64,000 nucleotides of DNA from Diospyros lotus (GCF_014633365.1 NC_068347.1:28123616-28187615); one strand, 5' to 3'. Numbered from the stretch's first letter, positions 22,343 through 35,400 are shown. The notes: generated by a model not told the origin, from the letters alone. Numbers and translations are program-made.

Positions 22343-22463
22343 ATTCCTTCCTTCCTTCCTTCCCTCCCTGTAGGCAAGAGAGAGAGAGAGAGAGAGAGAG
22401 AGGCCTATTTGCATGTGATTAGTATTTTGATAATGTACAATTAATTAATTAATTAATTAATTT
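22343..22463 (+). repeat. Compound microsatellite (CCTT)n, (AG)n, (TTAA)n
   Basis: CCTT repeats at about 22343-22365, (AG)n at about 22377-22402 and (TTAA)n at about 22437-22463. Confidence 0.85.
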
Positions 22464-22634
22464 ATATATAGATATATAGATATGAAAGGAATATAATTTA
22501 AAAAGGAATGAATGAATGGGGGAACCTTATCCCGCGGCATATTAAAGTGAAAAGTGAATTTCTAAGCAACTTCACAAAGCATCAAAGTTGACCCCTCCCT
22601 TCCTTCCTTCCCCCTATTCCCCTTCTTCTTCTTC

Positions 22635-22658
22635 GCTAACGCTAACGCTAACGCTAAC
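22635..22658 (+). repeat. (GCTAAC)4 hexamer repeat
   Basis: Four perfect GCTAAC units preceded by CTTCTTCTTCTTC. It is not the plant telomere repeat. Confidence 0.9.
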
Positions 22659-23254
22659 GGGTCATCGCACAAGCACTGCTTAACACTTTTGTTAAATCAA
22701 AAAATTTAGCCATTTCCATCATCCAATTAGAGAGTCTCCTTTTTTGTCTTTTTTTTTATTTATTATAAAGTTACAACAAAGTTTACATTTTTCTTGCTAT
22801 CAAATAAATAGGAGGAGGCCAACATTCATCCACTTGTGGTGTTGAACTTTTTTGTGTTGTGTATTAGTTGGTAGGTATCATCGTGTCATCATATTCACAT
22901 CAATTAAATTTTGGATTTTGATATTGTAAAAGTTATTGCAATTATGGATATTTTTTTTATATTATATTATATTATATTCACAAAATGAAAATCTATTAAT
23001 TTAAAAAAATTAAAATCGAAAGAAGGGGCATAATTCAAATTGTTGATTGTTGTTGTCGACCGACACGGCTGGAATCCACGTCGCGTCACCACAATGAACA
23101 ATAGCGTAAGACCAGAGGCACGGAATAAGTGATGGCACGACGCCGTTTGGATCCGAAGCGACGTCGTTGCGTCCCCTTTCTTCTCCTCGAAGAATCGGCG
23201 TCCGGCCCAGGGGTATTTCAGGAAACTCACACCAGAGAAAGTTGTGTGAAGTGC

Positions 23255-23330
23255 GCTCTCTCTCTCTCTCTCTCTCTCCTACTCAGAAAGGAAAATTGCT
23301 CAAAAACGCTTCGTATCGTGCCACCATCAA

Positions 23331-23361
<31 letters not shown>

Positions 23362-23442
23362 TCGAATCTTCTCAAAGGTTGTTTCTCATTTTCTTCACCC
23401 AAGCAAGGCCGCCCCCCCCCCCCCTCTCTCTCTCTCTCTCTC
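23255..23442 (+). repeat. (TC)n runs and C13 in the YTH-gene leader
   Basis: Three CT/TC runs (about 23255-23278, 23333-23352 and 23421-23442) and a run of 13 C (23412-23424), in presumed 5'UTR. CT-rich leaders are common in plant genes. Confidence 0.8.
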
Positions 23443-23454
23443 CCCCTGATTTTG

Positions 23455-23470
23455 TTAGGGTTAGGGTTTA
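23455..23470 (+). promoter_or_regulatory. Telo-box-like element
   Basis: TTAGGGTTAGGGTTTA, the reverse complement of TAAACCCTAACCCTAA, 30 bases before the first ATG (23500). Telo-boxes near transcription starts are typical of plant genes for RNA and translation functions. Confidence 0.6.
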
Positions 23471-23499
23471 CTTAGGCGCGTCCACTTTGAGGGGCAAAA

Positions 23500-23562
23500 A
23501 TGTTGCACAAAGCCGCAGACTCAACCCCAAAGCTCTCCAATTTAGCTTCTGAGCAAAGCATG
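23500..23562 (+). other. First exon of YTH gene: uORF or out-of-frame coding start
   Basis: ATG at 23500 opens MLHKAADSTPKLSNLASEQS, whose style suits an ECT N-terminus, ending at an ATG|GTTTGA donor-like site. Joined to the acceptor at 24641 it reads two Trp codons and stops at 24648-24650, just before the in-frame ATG at 24664. As modelled it is a 23-codon upstream ORF. A missed small exon or a frameshift would make it coding. Confidence 0.4.
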
Positions 23563-24663
23563 GTTTGAATCCACCTCGTCCTGGGTATTCCCTCTTTCCG
23601 TTTGTCTGTGTGTCATGTTTTATTGAGTTGAGCCTCAGTCTTCTACTTGAATCTGTGGTTGTTTGACGTGGGAGGTAATGTTATCTGGAATTTGATAAAT
23701 TATTTTAGTTTTCAAAATCAAGGGTTTGTGGTTGTAGTAATTGCAGGGACGGCTTTCTTGAGTTATTTAGGATTTCTTTGGGTTGCTCCTAGTTTCTTGG
23801 ACACAAAGGCTTTCATGATTTTTGGTATGTCTAGTAGAACTGGATCTGAGGAGTTGTGGGGGGTAATTAGGATGCTTATAATCAGTATGATTTAGGTTGG
23901 GTTTCTGCTTCTTTAACTTCGAGATGGTCTTTGTTTTACCTTCCGCTTGTGGGGCTTAGGGTTTTCGACAATTTGTCTGCTTTCCACCGGTTATTAGTTG
24001 ACTTTTGAAACTGTGTTTGGGAACTCAGTTGAGATGGGTATTTGAGATTTGAGATGTATGTCTTCCTATATATTTCTGGAAGCTGAATTTTGAACTGATG
24101 ATTTTGGGCAAATACATATATGTTCCTTGAGCTATTTGCGTATGTGTTTGTCCCGAAGTAGAAGACATGATTGGGATATGTGTTTGCAACTTCCTCTTCT
24201 GTCTCTGTGTTTTATCTTCGTTGGGTTATTCATATGTTATTATTTATGATTTGGGTGCTCAATATTCCCTGAAAAATCCCTGAGCCAAAAGAGCGGCGAC
24301 GCCCGGATAATAGATAACAATTCCAAAAGCAGAATGAATAATATATAGCCATTCGTTTTTTTTTTTTTCGTGCTTCTCTTTCTGTTTGGTTGGGGGAAAG
24401 ATGAAAAAAGAAAATGGTTTGGCACTTGAGAGAAGGATGTATTTTGTTGTATGATACACCGATATATGATGAAAAATACGAGTAATCTGATTTCATTTTT
24501 ACTTTCCATTCCTCTTGAGGGATTCTAGACCAACACTTAGCTAAGGAGAATGAGAAAGAATACGCGTCTATGTCTTCTAATACATGCATGCGTGCTATCT
24601 CCCCTTTTCATATGACATCTAATTTGTTATTGCATTTGCAGTGGTGGTAGTGGCAGTCCTGGT

Positions 24664-27600
24664 ATGGATATGTATAACGTGTCTGAACATGGAAATGCAG
24701 AACCATATCTGGTAATTGCTCAGTAACTACTTCTCTCTTAATTAAAGACCTATTTTGAACAGCTTGTGAAGCCCCATGCCTACTATGAATATCTGTGATT
24801 CTGTTGGTAGAACATATAATAACATCCTGTGTTTGCTTTAGATTCAAGGTATCGAGTCAAACCCACATTTAGCAAGTCCACCTATTGAGCAGCTTGACAC
24901 CATGTATAACGAAGGAGCCCCTGAGCTTGTTGTTGAACAGGGCTTTTATTACCCTACTGCCACCAATTATGGGTACATCTGTACAGGTATTTTTCACTCC
25001 TTGTAACCTTTTCAGATTAGGATGATGATTTGTGCTGTCTTGTTTGTTACTGAGTTATCACATGGTTTGGTTTGTTGTGGATAGGATTTGAATCACCCGG
25101 CGATTGGAATGACCACCATAGGATTTTTGGTCTGGATGGTCAAGAAATTCATTACACGGTTCGTTTTTTCTCTTTTTTTTTTTTTCATTGCAAAATTCAC
25201 GCTTTTTATTTTTGAATAAAAGATATTATATATATATTTTTTTTCAATGCATTTTTTTCCTTCTTCAGGGTGTGCAAACTGATAGTTTGCCATATGTATA
25301 TTATACACCTAGCTATGGATATGCACAGTCTCCATATAACCCATACAACCCTTACATACCTGGTGCTGTGATAGCAGTTGATAGCCCATTTGTAGGGACA
25401 CAACAGTATTACACCATTCCATCTTATGAAAACCCCATGTCTTCGCCTGCATACTTCCCCTTGATTGTCCAATCTGGCCCTGAGATCATCTCAAGCAGTA
25501 CAACAGAGCCCTTCTTGGATACTGGTGCTTTTGCTGCAAATAGATCCAATGTCCCAGGCCTGAAAAATAACCTGCCTTCAGCACCTGCAACTTCTACACT
25601 GGTCCAGCCAAAGCCTACTTCAATTCAGACTCGTTCCTTTTCTAGGATGTCTGAAGGCCCTAAAGCAAATTCTGGTCCAAGTAAGCCACCTTCGGCACAT
25701 GGAAATGTTACTTCCAGTAGTTTTTCCAGCCTGGCGTCGCCACAAGTACTACAGGTAACATCCTTTGCTGTTTTTAACATATATGCGTGTGTACCTGTAT
25801 ATTGAAGAAGCTCCATGTTCCTTGAATAAATTGTAGTGCAGATAAATTTCTAAGATTTGATAATTTTTTTTTTTTATTTAGATTGAGCTCGTTTGAGGGC
25901 TAGCCTTGGTAGAAACAATAAGGTTGATTCTCTATGACTAAAAAGGTAATGCGACCACGTAGTGGAAGCAGCCTTTTTAGTTGAGAATGGGTCAGGCTAC
26001 AAGCAAAACCAAACCTCCCCCAACGCTCACAAATTGGGGAGCCTTGTGCACTGGGGGATTCCTCTTAGATTGACCTCTCTATCATTCTTGTGTTTTTATT
26101 TTATCCTGAGTCATGCAGTCCATTTATCTGTTCTATTCTAAGAATATGATATTTTGCCTCTATAGACCATACAACATGCAAGTGGATGTCTCGTTTTTTT
26201 TTTTTCCGATAATGTCAAAATTCTTTAGGTTGGATATGCATGTGATAGGTTTATGTCAGGGTTTGTTGGAAAGGAACAGAGCAGGTTTCTATTTTTTTTT
26301 TTGGGTCCATAATTTTGGAGGGTGGGAGCAAGAAAAGAGAAGTGCAAGGTGGGAGACTGACTTGGGTGCATATCTTACAATTTTGGCATATGCTCAAGAG
26401 ATTGGTATAGTTGTAAAACAACATCGTGGACCATTTCTGTCCTTTCTTTCCATTTTTTGGCCTTTAGCAAGTTTAGAATTAAATGTTGCAATCAGGATGT
26501 TTTATTGGTGCATTTTCTGGTTTCTTTTTCTTTAACTTCTTTTCTACAGGGTATAGGTGCTCATGCAGTAGATAACATTTCACATGGAAGGGCTTTGCCT
26601 CACCGTAGCCAAGTAAAGATGCCTCTATCTTCCAGTAATGGTTTGTCTAGTTTTGGACCAAGTGCTCATGGACGGGCTACAGCTGACAAGGTACAGGCCA
26701 AGTTCCAGTATAGCAGGGTTCCAAATGATGCAAGTGGAAGCCCAGATACATTGATTGAACAGAATCGAGGCCCTAGAACAAATAAATCAAAAGCTCATTT
26801 CGCGGTTAAACCTTATTCCACAAGAGCTGGAGAGACTGACGCTCAAGGAAATATCATTATTTACACCGATCAGTATAACAAGGATGATTTTCCGTTAAAC
26901 TATTCAAATGCTAAGTTCTTTGTAATCAAGTCATACAGCGAAGATGATGTCCATAAGAGTATTAAATATAATGTTTGGTCATCCACTCCTAATGGTAACA
27001 AGAAGCTGCAGGCTGCATATGAAGATGCACAGAGAATGGCAGCTGGAGAACATAGAGGCTGTCCTGTCTTCCTATTCTTTTCTGTAAGTTGTATTTTATG
27101 TTTTTGTTTTCAAAAGGACTTCTATTTTAGTAGTTTATGTGTTTCAACAGATAGTCGTATTCTGTTTTTAATCATGTAACTTCTGAAACCAGAAAATTCT
27201 CAATGATTTTTGTTAATGCAGGTCAATGCAAGTGGCCAGTTCTGTGGCGTTGCAGAAATGACCGGTCCTGTTGACTTTCACAAGGATATGGATTTCTGGC
27301 AGCAAGACAAATGGAGTGGAAGCTTCGCTGTTAAGTGGCACATTATAAAAGATGTACCGAACTCCATATTTCGGCACATCATTTTAGAGAACAATGAAAA
27401 TAAGCCAGTAACTAACAGCAGAGATACACAAGAGGTTTGTTTCATTTTTTATATGCTTTATTACTTATTAAAAGTGGTTTGTCTATGTGTTGATGCTCAT
27501 ACGAGGTTTCTTTAAATTTCCAACCAGATCTTATAATTTTCTACCTGGTTTCACATTGGGAATTCTGATCCCACATTGGTAACTTCAGTGGATTGAATCT

Positions 27601-28683
27601 GATAATTTCTGTTTTTGTTTGCTTGATTTATTTGCTTTATTTTGGTTCAAGGTATGTGATTTGGGGGCAATACTTATGTTTGTGATCTCAAAGGCCGTTT
27701 TTTACCCCCTTCTGGGCTCTCTTTTTTTTTGGGGGGGGGGGGGGGGGGGGGTATCTATGTCCAGTGGTAATGTAATTGTTTTATATACAATGTACCGTTA
27801 GCTGCATTTGACATAGAGATTATAACATACTGAAAAGCAGGCCCATTGGTAGTGTGATTTTTTTTAATAGAACATAGTGATAAACCTTATTTGACAAAGA
27901 GTTAATAAATTTAAAAGTGAGTTGCTGACTCAATTCCATCTCAATTGAAAATTGGTTTTGGATTTATATGCTTTGACTTGGTAATGTTGCTTAAGTTGTA
28001 ATATTTTGTCCCAGCTGAGTTAATTAGCTTTTTAAATTCTTGTTATTATGCAGATACGGTACAAGCAAGGTATTGAAATGCTTAAAATTTTCAAAAATTC
28101 CGCAGTGAAGACATCTTTACTTGATGACTTCATGTACTATGAGAACAGACAGAAGGTCATGCAGGAAGAGAAAGCTAGGTTGCTGATAAAAAGCTACGGA
28201 AATCCTTTGCTTATGCCTGCATTGGATCCCCCCCGAAAACAAACTTTTCTGGTTGATATGCCTTCCACTGGAGATGAGAGAAAAATTAACAGGCCTGATG
28301 ATCTTAATAGCTTGGGAAAGGCTGATGATTCTGCAAGTAAGCAGGTTTCTCTAGATCCTGATGTCAATAGCTCAAGGGTTACCAAGGAAAATGCTAAGCA
28401 TACTGCAGATGAAGCAAAAAGTGAAGATGTCTCATCATTAAAGATTGGTCTACTTAATATCAACGCGAATCATCCTGAGCCTAAATCATTTGACACTCCC
28501 TCTAATATCGCTACGGTAGTGGATGCGAAACCAGTTGATGTTGTCACAGTTGGTTCGATGCCTGTTAGAGTTAATGGTTACACAGATGCAGAAGCTTCTG
28601 GTTGCTTAACAGTTGGGAGTATCCCCCTTGATCCTAAAGCGTTACAGATCGAGGCGGCAGCTAAAAATGGACCTAAACCTTGA
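24664..28683 (+). CDS. YTH-domain protein, ECT family (m6A reader)
   Basis: Binds N6-methyladenosine in mRNA, expected cytoplasmic (YTHDF-type). Exons: 24642-24711 (ATG 24664), 24842-24986, 25085-25158, 25269-25754, 26550-27083, 27222-27434 and 28054-28683, summing to 709 residues in frame. The N-terminal half is a Tyr/Pro/Asn/Ser-rich low-complexity region ([20 protein letters not shown]), as in ECT proteins. The YTH domain spans about residues 370-510: [59 protein letters not shown] and [12 protein letters not shown]. The three cage tryptophans are W394, W455 and W460. A Ser/Asp-rich tail of about 190 residues follows. It resembles the ECT6/7/8-like branch ([37 protein letters not shown]), but I do not fix the paralogue. 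Intron 5 holds a SINE. The true start is uncertain (see 23500-23562). Confidence 0.92.
25880..26065 (+). mobile_element. tRNA-derived SINE remnant (Au-like) in YTH intron
   Basis: A-box-like TAGCCTTGGTAGA and degenerate B-box GGTTGATTCTC precede GTGGAAGCAGCC, then GGGTCAGGCTACAAG and GGGGAGCCTTGTGCACTGGG. This matches the order of the conserved 3' half of plant Au-type SINEs (GTGGAAACAGCC..GTAAGGCTGCGTAC..GGGAGCTTAGTGCACCGGG). TSDs not resolved. Confidence 0.65.
27722..27751 (+). repeat. T9-G21 homopolymer tract in YTH intron 6
   Basis: Nine T then twenty-one G in the intron between 27434 and 28054. Assembly length is uncertain. Confidence 0.85.
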
Positions 28684-29472
28684 TGACAATTTGGAGTTTT
28701 ATGGCCTAATTATTTTGAAGTTATTTGTGTTGGAGATGGAAGTATCAAGCTGAGTATCCAGCGAGCAGCAGGTCGGTCTTTGCCTTTACCGTGAGTGTAC
28801 CATACTCGGTTGTTCATGTTATGATTGTAGGTCATGCAATACCCGTTTAGCTTTTACCTTAATTGTTTCTTTTGTTGTTCTGCACAAGAAGTTGTTTTGT
28901 TTAGCAGTTTACTGACATCTTGGGGATGGGGATAATGGTTGGTTGTGTTGACCCGTTTTAGTGGAAATACCATGCCCATGTGTAATCCTCTTTTCATATC
29001 CATTCAACTTTTTCACCTTTTAGTTATGAATTCAAGATACAGATAATCTCATTTCTAATTCACTTTTGCACTGGGAATTTCAGAGGACTGGTTAATGGGA
29101 ATGGTTGTTTTGCTCTTCTTTTCCATCTTTCCACTGCACCAAGTGTTTTCTGGCAAATTTAGAAGCTGAGAATCATGACATTATTAACCAGATCTGAGTA
29201 ACTTTATAAATTGGAAGCCACCAGAAGTTGCAACTGTTTTAATCTCTGCAAATGGAAGGAAAGACTTGGTCCCCCAGTGACCAATATTTGGTGTACTTAT
29301 AACGAGAAAGAACCGACGCAAAATGTGATCTCACAAAAGTATAACAGCCTAAACCAACACGACTAATTAACTAAAGCATCAAGATAGCCCTGGGCTTGGC
29401 CTTGGATCCTAACCGCACCTTTTATAATTCCAATTAAGAGCCAGAAGGTTCAAGTAAGGGGAGCTGGTTATA
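28684..29472. other. 3'UTRs of convergent YTH and LYR genes
   Basis: No gene. The two stop codons face each other across about 790 bases, so the 3'UTRs probably abut or overlap. No polyadenylation site was assigned. Confidence 0.5.
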
Positions 29473-32400
29473 TCAAGTGCTCTTGCTGAACTTCCGGCCG
29501 GTCATCTTCTCAGATTCATATAGCATGTGATTTATGAGCCCCCTTGCCGCACTGCAAAATCCGGAAAGAATAAAATTACAAGATTGAAAATACAATAACA
29601 TATCCAACTTTTATCTCTATTTTAGCCGGCAAATTATTTCGATTAGAAAATTGAAAACATTGCTATTAATTTGTCTTGATGCAAAGAAGCATAGCAACAC
29701 TTCCACAAACAAGCCGTATCACATTGGACACCTGTGTCAGATATTGACACAATTGGCACTTCTAAATGGGCCCAGAAAACTTGTCCGAAGGTCTCCTATT
29801 TTAAAATATATTAATAACATCCCTTTATGAACATGTGGAGATCCATGCTTATGGTGAGATTTTAAGGGAACTATTACTTAAATCATATTAATACAAGAAC
29901 TTAAAAACAATTAAGGGGGAGACCCATTGTCATTTAGGTCATTTTCATAACTCCATGGATGTTTATGTTGAATTTGAATTATGAAAGATTAAACTAACTC
30001 ACAGAGATTTTAAATACCAAAACTAAAACCACAGAAACCCTATGGGAGTTCTTGACTTAATTGAGACGGGCTTTTGAAAAAAAAAAAAAAAAAAAAAAAG
30101 GTAAAATACATGAACCTTAAATGCTAAAAGTAAACAATTGGGGGTTTACATGAAAATGGCTAAAAACTATAAGGGGCCTAGGTGGAATTTGCTCTAATAA
30201 TAGCATAAAGATAATGTAAGTTTACATTTATTAATACAATTTTGTTACAATTTTGAAATTCATAAAATGCTTTTTAAGAGATCTTAATCACTCCTGTTTT
30301 CTATTTTGTACAATAAAATATAAAATCAATTATTAGACATGTCCCTACCCATCATATCCAAATAATTTTGAAAATAACCACCTGACTTGTTCATGTCCAT
30401 GTCATGTCTGTCTCCTATTTGTAACCCTACTTCTACTGTCTTGAATGCTCATTAGGCAGTTAACCACCAAGCCTACTTGTTCAATGGACAATTAAAAAAT
30501 GCATTCATCATGTTTATGTGCAGGTGTTTTGATGATGCCCCTTCAATTCTACCCACTAAATTTGATTTAACATAAAGAATTAAAAGCCTTGAGTGCCAAA
30601 ATACCCACGTTCTGATCCAAGAAGGAAGACCAATTGAAATGACTTTAAAACAGCTTATGTAGATTCTATAATATTCAAGGGCGCCGCTACCTGTTCAATG
30701 TAAAGGGCGTGATGTGTAAATATGGACATTTTATTATGAATTCTTACATCCTAACCAGGCTTGTTAGTTTTCACCTAGAAAGTGTAGAAGGGCAGTTGAA
30801 GAACAAGGTAAAATGGTACTCACTCATCCTTCAGCTTCTGAATCTTTTCTGGATCTGTCTCGTGCATGTGTCTTTTAAACTGCTGTCTCACCATATCAAG
30901 GAGGAGCTCAGTGTTATGTTGCTGCACGTTAGACAGAGAATGGGTTAAATACAAATTGCTTCTTAAATTCAAAGATGATTAGTATTAATGAAGGTAAGGT
31001 CGGTTTCACATCGTGAAAAACATTGAAAAAGTACAATGCAATTCCACAAAATAGCTGAACTAAGAAACCTTCAACCAATAAAAAGTAACTTATCAGATGA
31101 TTTTAATGGCTGGTGATGAAGGGCATGGCAATAAATCACTTATTGACCCCTAGTTCAGGATTTGATTTATTTCGCAGGCATTGATGCCAGAAAGACAAAC
31201 ATAGGTCCTCCGAGTTCTTTCCAGTTCAATTCAGAACTCTCAAGACCCATCCAACTTTGAGACTAACATAAATAGCTTCTGTATCTGGTTTAGGTTTGAT
31301 TTGAGATTCAACCATACTGTCTAACTGATAAATAGGATTCCTACATTAATTCAAGGCCAGATATTTTCTTCTGCTTTAATGTTTCTTCTACCCTAGAAAC
31401 ATCAAGAGACCCAAAGTTTTTAAGTGATTCTGACTCTAATAATACATTCATTAGCATTCAATGTACTTTCCCTTCTCAATGTACACTTTTCCTGTCTAGC
31501 TTTCTTTCAGGAAAACAGGGACTGAGGAATACTAATTTGCTGAATAGTTGAACGAATGAAGTTGTGCACAGGATCCTATTACTGATTGTTTTCGATATTT
31601 CTGAGAGAAGAAAGGGAATAATTAGTTCCTGTTCAAGAGAATTACTTTTATTTTATGCTTAACTAGTCTCTTGGGTTAAGTGCACTATTAGTGTAACACC
31701 CCTGATTTCCCGGGTGTGTTAAATAACTTAGAATTTCAGGAATTTCTTTTTTTTTTTCACAACACATCAACTGATGTACAACGTACAATTCCTAAAAATC
31801 CCAATATCACCTTCTTAGTCTATCAAACCCAACGATCAAATAGCTAAGACAGGTGTTATAAGTCCAAATGCGGAAGCTAAATCGAACCTGATATGGTATA
31901 TAACCATAATACTTTATTTATCATATGATAAACTGTTCAAGGCGTTTACAAAATGAAATACATGGATATCATCTCTCGAAAACGATAACCGAATGTCTCA
32001 AACATAACCAAAAACATACTAAGGTTCGCATCGACTGAAATACTTGAAGATATTCTAAAACATGCTACAAATAGCAAAATGAGCTTATTCTTCAGTTATC
32101 TCCTTTTCTTTAGAGCCGCTTGTCAAATTTGAAACGTTTGAATATTTCAGGGACACAATCCAATTAGAAGATGAATCTTCTAGTGAGAACTTCAAAACAA
32201 TTTATATAAATGCATGAACAAGTATAAAACGTATGAAGAAACAACGAGAATTATTCCGAAATGCCTCGTGAACATGTCAGCCTTCTCCAATGAGAGCTTT
32301 CTCAATGGCGCACGCATAACACATCTCGGGAGATCTCTAACCATGTCACCTCGATTCAACCTCATAGAACTCATGCAAACACCACATCCGTTATCACTTA

Positions 32401-35400
32401 GACTTACGGTTTTCCCCACGAGAGCTTTCTTGATGGCACATGCATAACACCTCTCGGGGGATATCCAGGTTTTTGCCATCAGGCAACAACAGATAGATAC
32501 AACATTATGACCACACAAATTTTATAAATGCAACAGTTGAAAGCTAACAACATATATTTTCAGGAAAACACATTTCATATATGCAATATGATTTCATGCA
32601 AGAGAACAACAGGAGTTTGCGTACAGGAATTTCACAAAACACGTTTCATGCAATAGAAATCTCTCGTAAGAGAAAAATATAGGATTTAGAGTTTAGGAGC
32701 CTCACCTTGAAGGTTTACCCTTGGAAGTTATTGTTTCACAGCAAGTGAGCCTAGGTTTCTGTAGAAAGCACGAATTTCAATAAACCTAATCTCTAATATT
32801 TTTACATAGGGTTGAATGGCATTTAATGAGGAGTAAAGCTGGAAAATTTCAAGGCAAGACGGCCCCACACGCGCCCTGGGAAGGTGGCCCACGTGCTTTC
32901 ACGCAGAGCCCTTTCCCGGCGTGTGTATTACACGCACCGCCCTTATATTTCGAACAAATTTGCGCAGTTTTCGTATTTCGACCATAACTCTCTCGTTTTA
33001 GCTTCGATTCGACCCCCGTTCAAATCTACATGTCCCTCCCTTCCCTCTCTACAAGAATATTTCAAAAAATTGAACTTAAATTGCCATTTTTTTGACTGTT
33101 TAGGACGAACTCCGGCGAAAACCGAAAACTCCAGCGAAAACCCAAAACTCCGGCGAGGCCCGTTTTCCTTTGCTTTTCCTCCAATTCCTTCCCTTCTTCT
33201 TGCAGAATTTTCTCCCCTTTCTCAAGAATAAGATCCTCACCTTGGAATGATTTGAGAACAACCCCATGGCCTTATTTATAGATTTTTCGGGCCAATCACT
33301 AGGGGTGAGCAATTGGTTATAACCGAACCGACCCGACCGACTAACATTAACAAACCGAACTAACTGAAACCTAAACCATGCTAACCAAACCAAACCAAAT
33401 AACCGAACTGGAACACAAAATAACCAAGAGAACAGCCTCGTTGTTGCTGTCGGCCACCTAGCCGGCCGACAATTCCAATGATCAGAATCGATCATCGGAT
33501 TCCCCCAACCATGGTGACCCACATACCCAAAAATTAAAAGCATCTAATGGTTGGATTTTAGTAGATCTAAGTTTCAATGTAAAAAAGAAGTAGCCGGAAA
33601 ACTTACCGAAAAATCATCGGTGTTGTCTTCATCTTCGTCTTCAACCTTCATCTTCTTCTTTGCCATCAGCGACGGCGACGGATGGTGGAGGGAGAGAGAA
33701 GAGATGAAGACGAAGAGCCTTCGGCCAGTGCTAATCTACGATGCATCGAAGAGCCTTCGTCCATCTTCGCCATCACAAGATCTGTGGGCAGCCAGTGCTG
33801 ATCTACGAAGCATCGAAGAGGGAAGAGCCTTCGTCTTCGACATCGCCATCAAAGAGCCTTCCTCTTTGTCTTCGCCATCGCCAGATCTGTGAAGACTTGA
33901 ACTCGAAAAGAGTCTTCGTCTTCGCCATCGCCAGAACTCGAAGACTCGAACTCGAAGAGAGTCTTCGTCTTTGCCATCGCTAAAACTCGAAGAGAAGAGA
34001 AGATGCGTGCAAGAGAGAGAAGAATGGAGAGAAGAAGAAATGGGGTGTCGCGCCCGCGTGCGTGAGGGGGGGCGGTTAGTTCGGTTTGCGTGGGGGGGGG
34101 GGGGGGGACGGTGTAGCCGGTTCGGTTCGCCTATTTGCTACACATCCGGTTCGGTTCGGTTTTTGAGTATTTTTATCAAAATAACCGAACCGAACCGATT
34201 TTTAAAGAAAAATATAACCGAACCAAACCGAACCGCTTTTTATGAAAAATCGAACTAAACCAACCGAACTTTTCGGTTCGGTTCGATTAGTTTGGTTTAA
34301 CCGAACTTTTGCTCACCCCTACCAATCACGCATCGCCACATGTCCCTAGATAAGCTTTGGACTCCAAAGTGATCCAAAGCTAGAATGCAATGTTGTTTGA
34401 ACTCCAAAATGATTCAAAGGTAGAATGGAATGAATTTTGAAATCCAAAGTGATCCAAAACTATAATGAAATGAATTTTGAAATCCAAAGCTAATACCCCA
34501 AGTTTCTTTCAATTGTCATTTTGGCCCTTATTTCAAGTCCTCAAGTTTTGATATTTTACCACATGAACCCCTAAGTCACATGCTTCTCAATTGGCCCAAC
34601 AAATTTGAAAAAATATTATTTTCAACCCTTTTTCGACTGGAATAAAAAATTACACTTAAGGCCTCAAATGCATGTTTCGATCGCAAACCCTTTTATTTGA
34701 TTCCGAAACCACTTAAGAGTTGTTTTATTTACAAAATTAGAGTCTCCTCAGGGTTTCGTGGATTTCCCGAAAGCCCCTTACCATCATTTGGTCTTTCAAG
34801 CCAACTCAAAACTGTACCAAAAATCGTTTTTGATTTGATTTCTTTCAGCATCATAAATCTCGCTTCAAGACACTTGTCAATGACGTACCTTTTTCCTTAG
34901 GTATCTAAGCTCCAAGGCACTCCTTGCAGGCTATAGCTGATTCAGTCACTTGTTGCCCTTACAAACCAATTTTTGATATTTTAAATTCACTTAAATTACG
35001 TGGCAACCTCACGAAAATATGGGGCATTACAAGTAGGTATTGCAATCACAACAAATTCTTGTGCTCATAAGAATTTGACCAAATAATGGATATGATTAAG
35101 AAGAGACACGTAGAGTTAGCCAATCACATCTACAGACTAAAGCTAGAACTTTATAAAGGGTTCACCCAAAGTTTGCTTCAGAATTGGAACCACATGTCTT
35201 TTTACCATTAAGGACAGACACCAAGGACCTAGTCTGCTTTCTTGTCCAGATATTGAGCCAAACGGTAGGAAATCTAATTGGTGAGGTAGACAAAAGTGCT
35301 TATTAGCACAATGAAGTAATACCTCTAGTTCACTTGTTTGCTTTACGATTTTCGTAATTAAAGTTAGCTTTCCTCCAAGGGGATATAGAATAGGAAGGCC

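Larger units (their letters stand above)
19885..23100. other. Gene-poor AT-rich intergenic
   Basis: No gene supported. The tail of the split family B MITE is at 19885-19920. A stretch at about 21030-21330 (GGTCTCCCGAAGAACAAAGCC and CGGGAGATTGAAG words) looks repetitive but has no definable ends. Microsatellites lie near 22090, 22190, 22340-22460 and 22960. The open stretches here have no family resemblance. Confidence 0.5.

Noticed and set aside
24230..24589. Overlapping minus-strand ORFs in the first YTH intron
   Set aside because: No recognised family, three overlapping frames, and a poly-A run inside. An organelle-DNA insertion was considered but I could not match any organelle gene.
33551..33983. 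Plus-strand ORFs of 80-113 codons
   Set aside because: They are made of tandem repeat units inside the 33300-34321 transposon.
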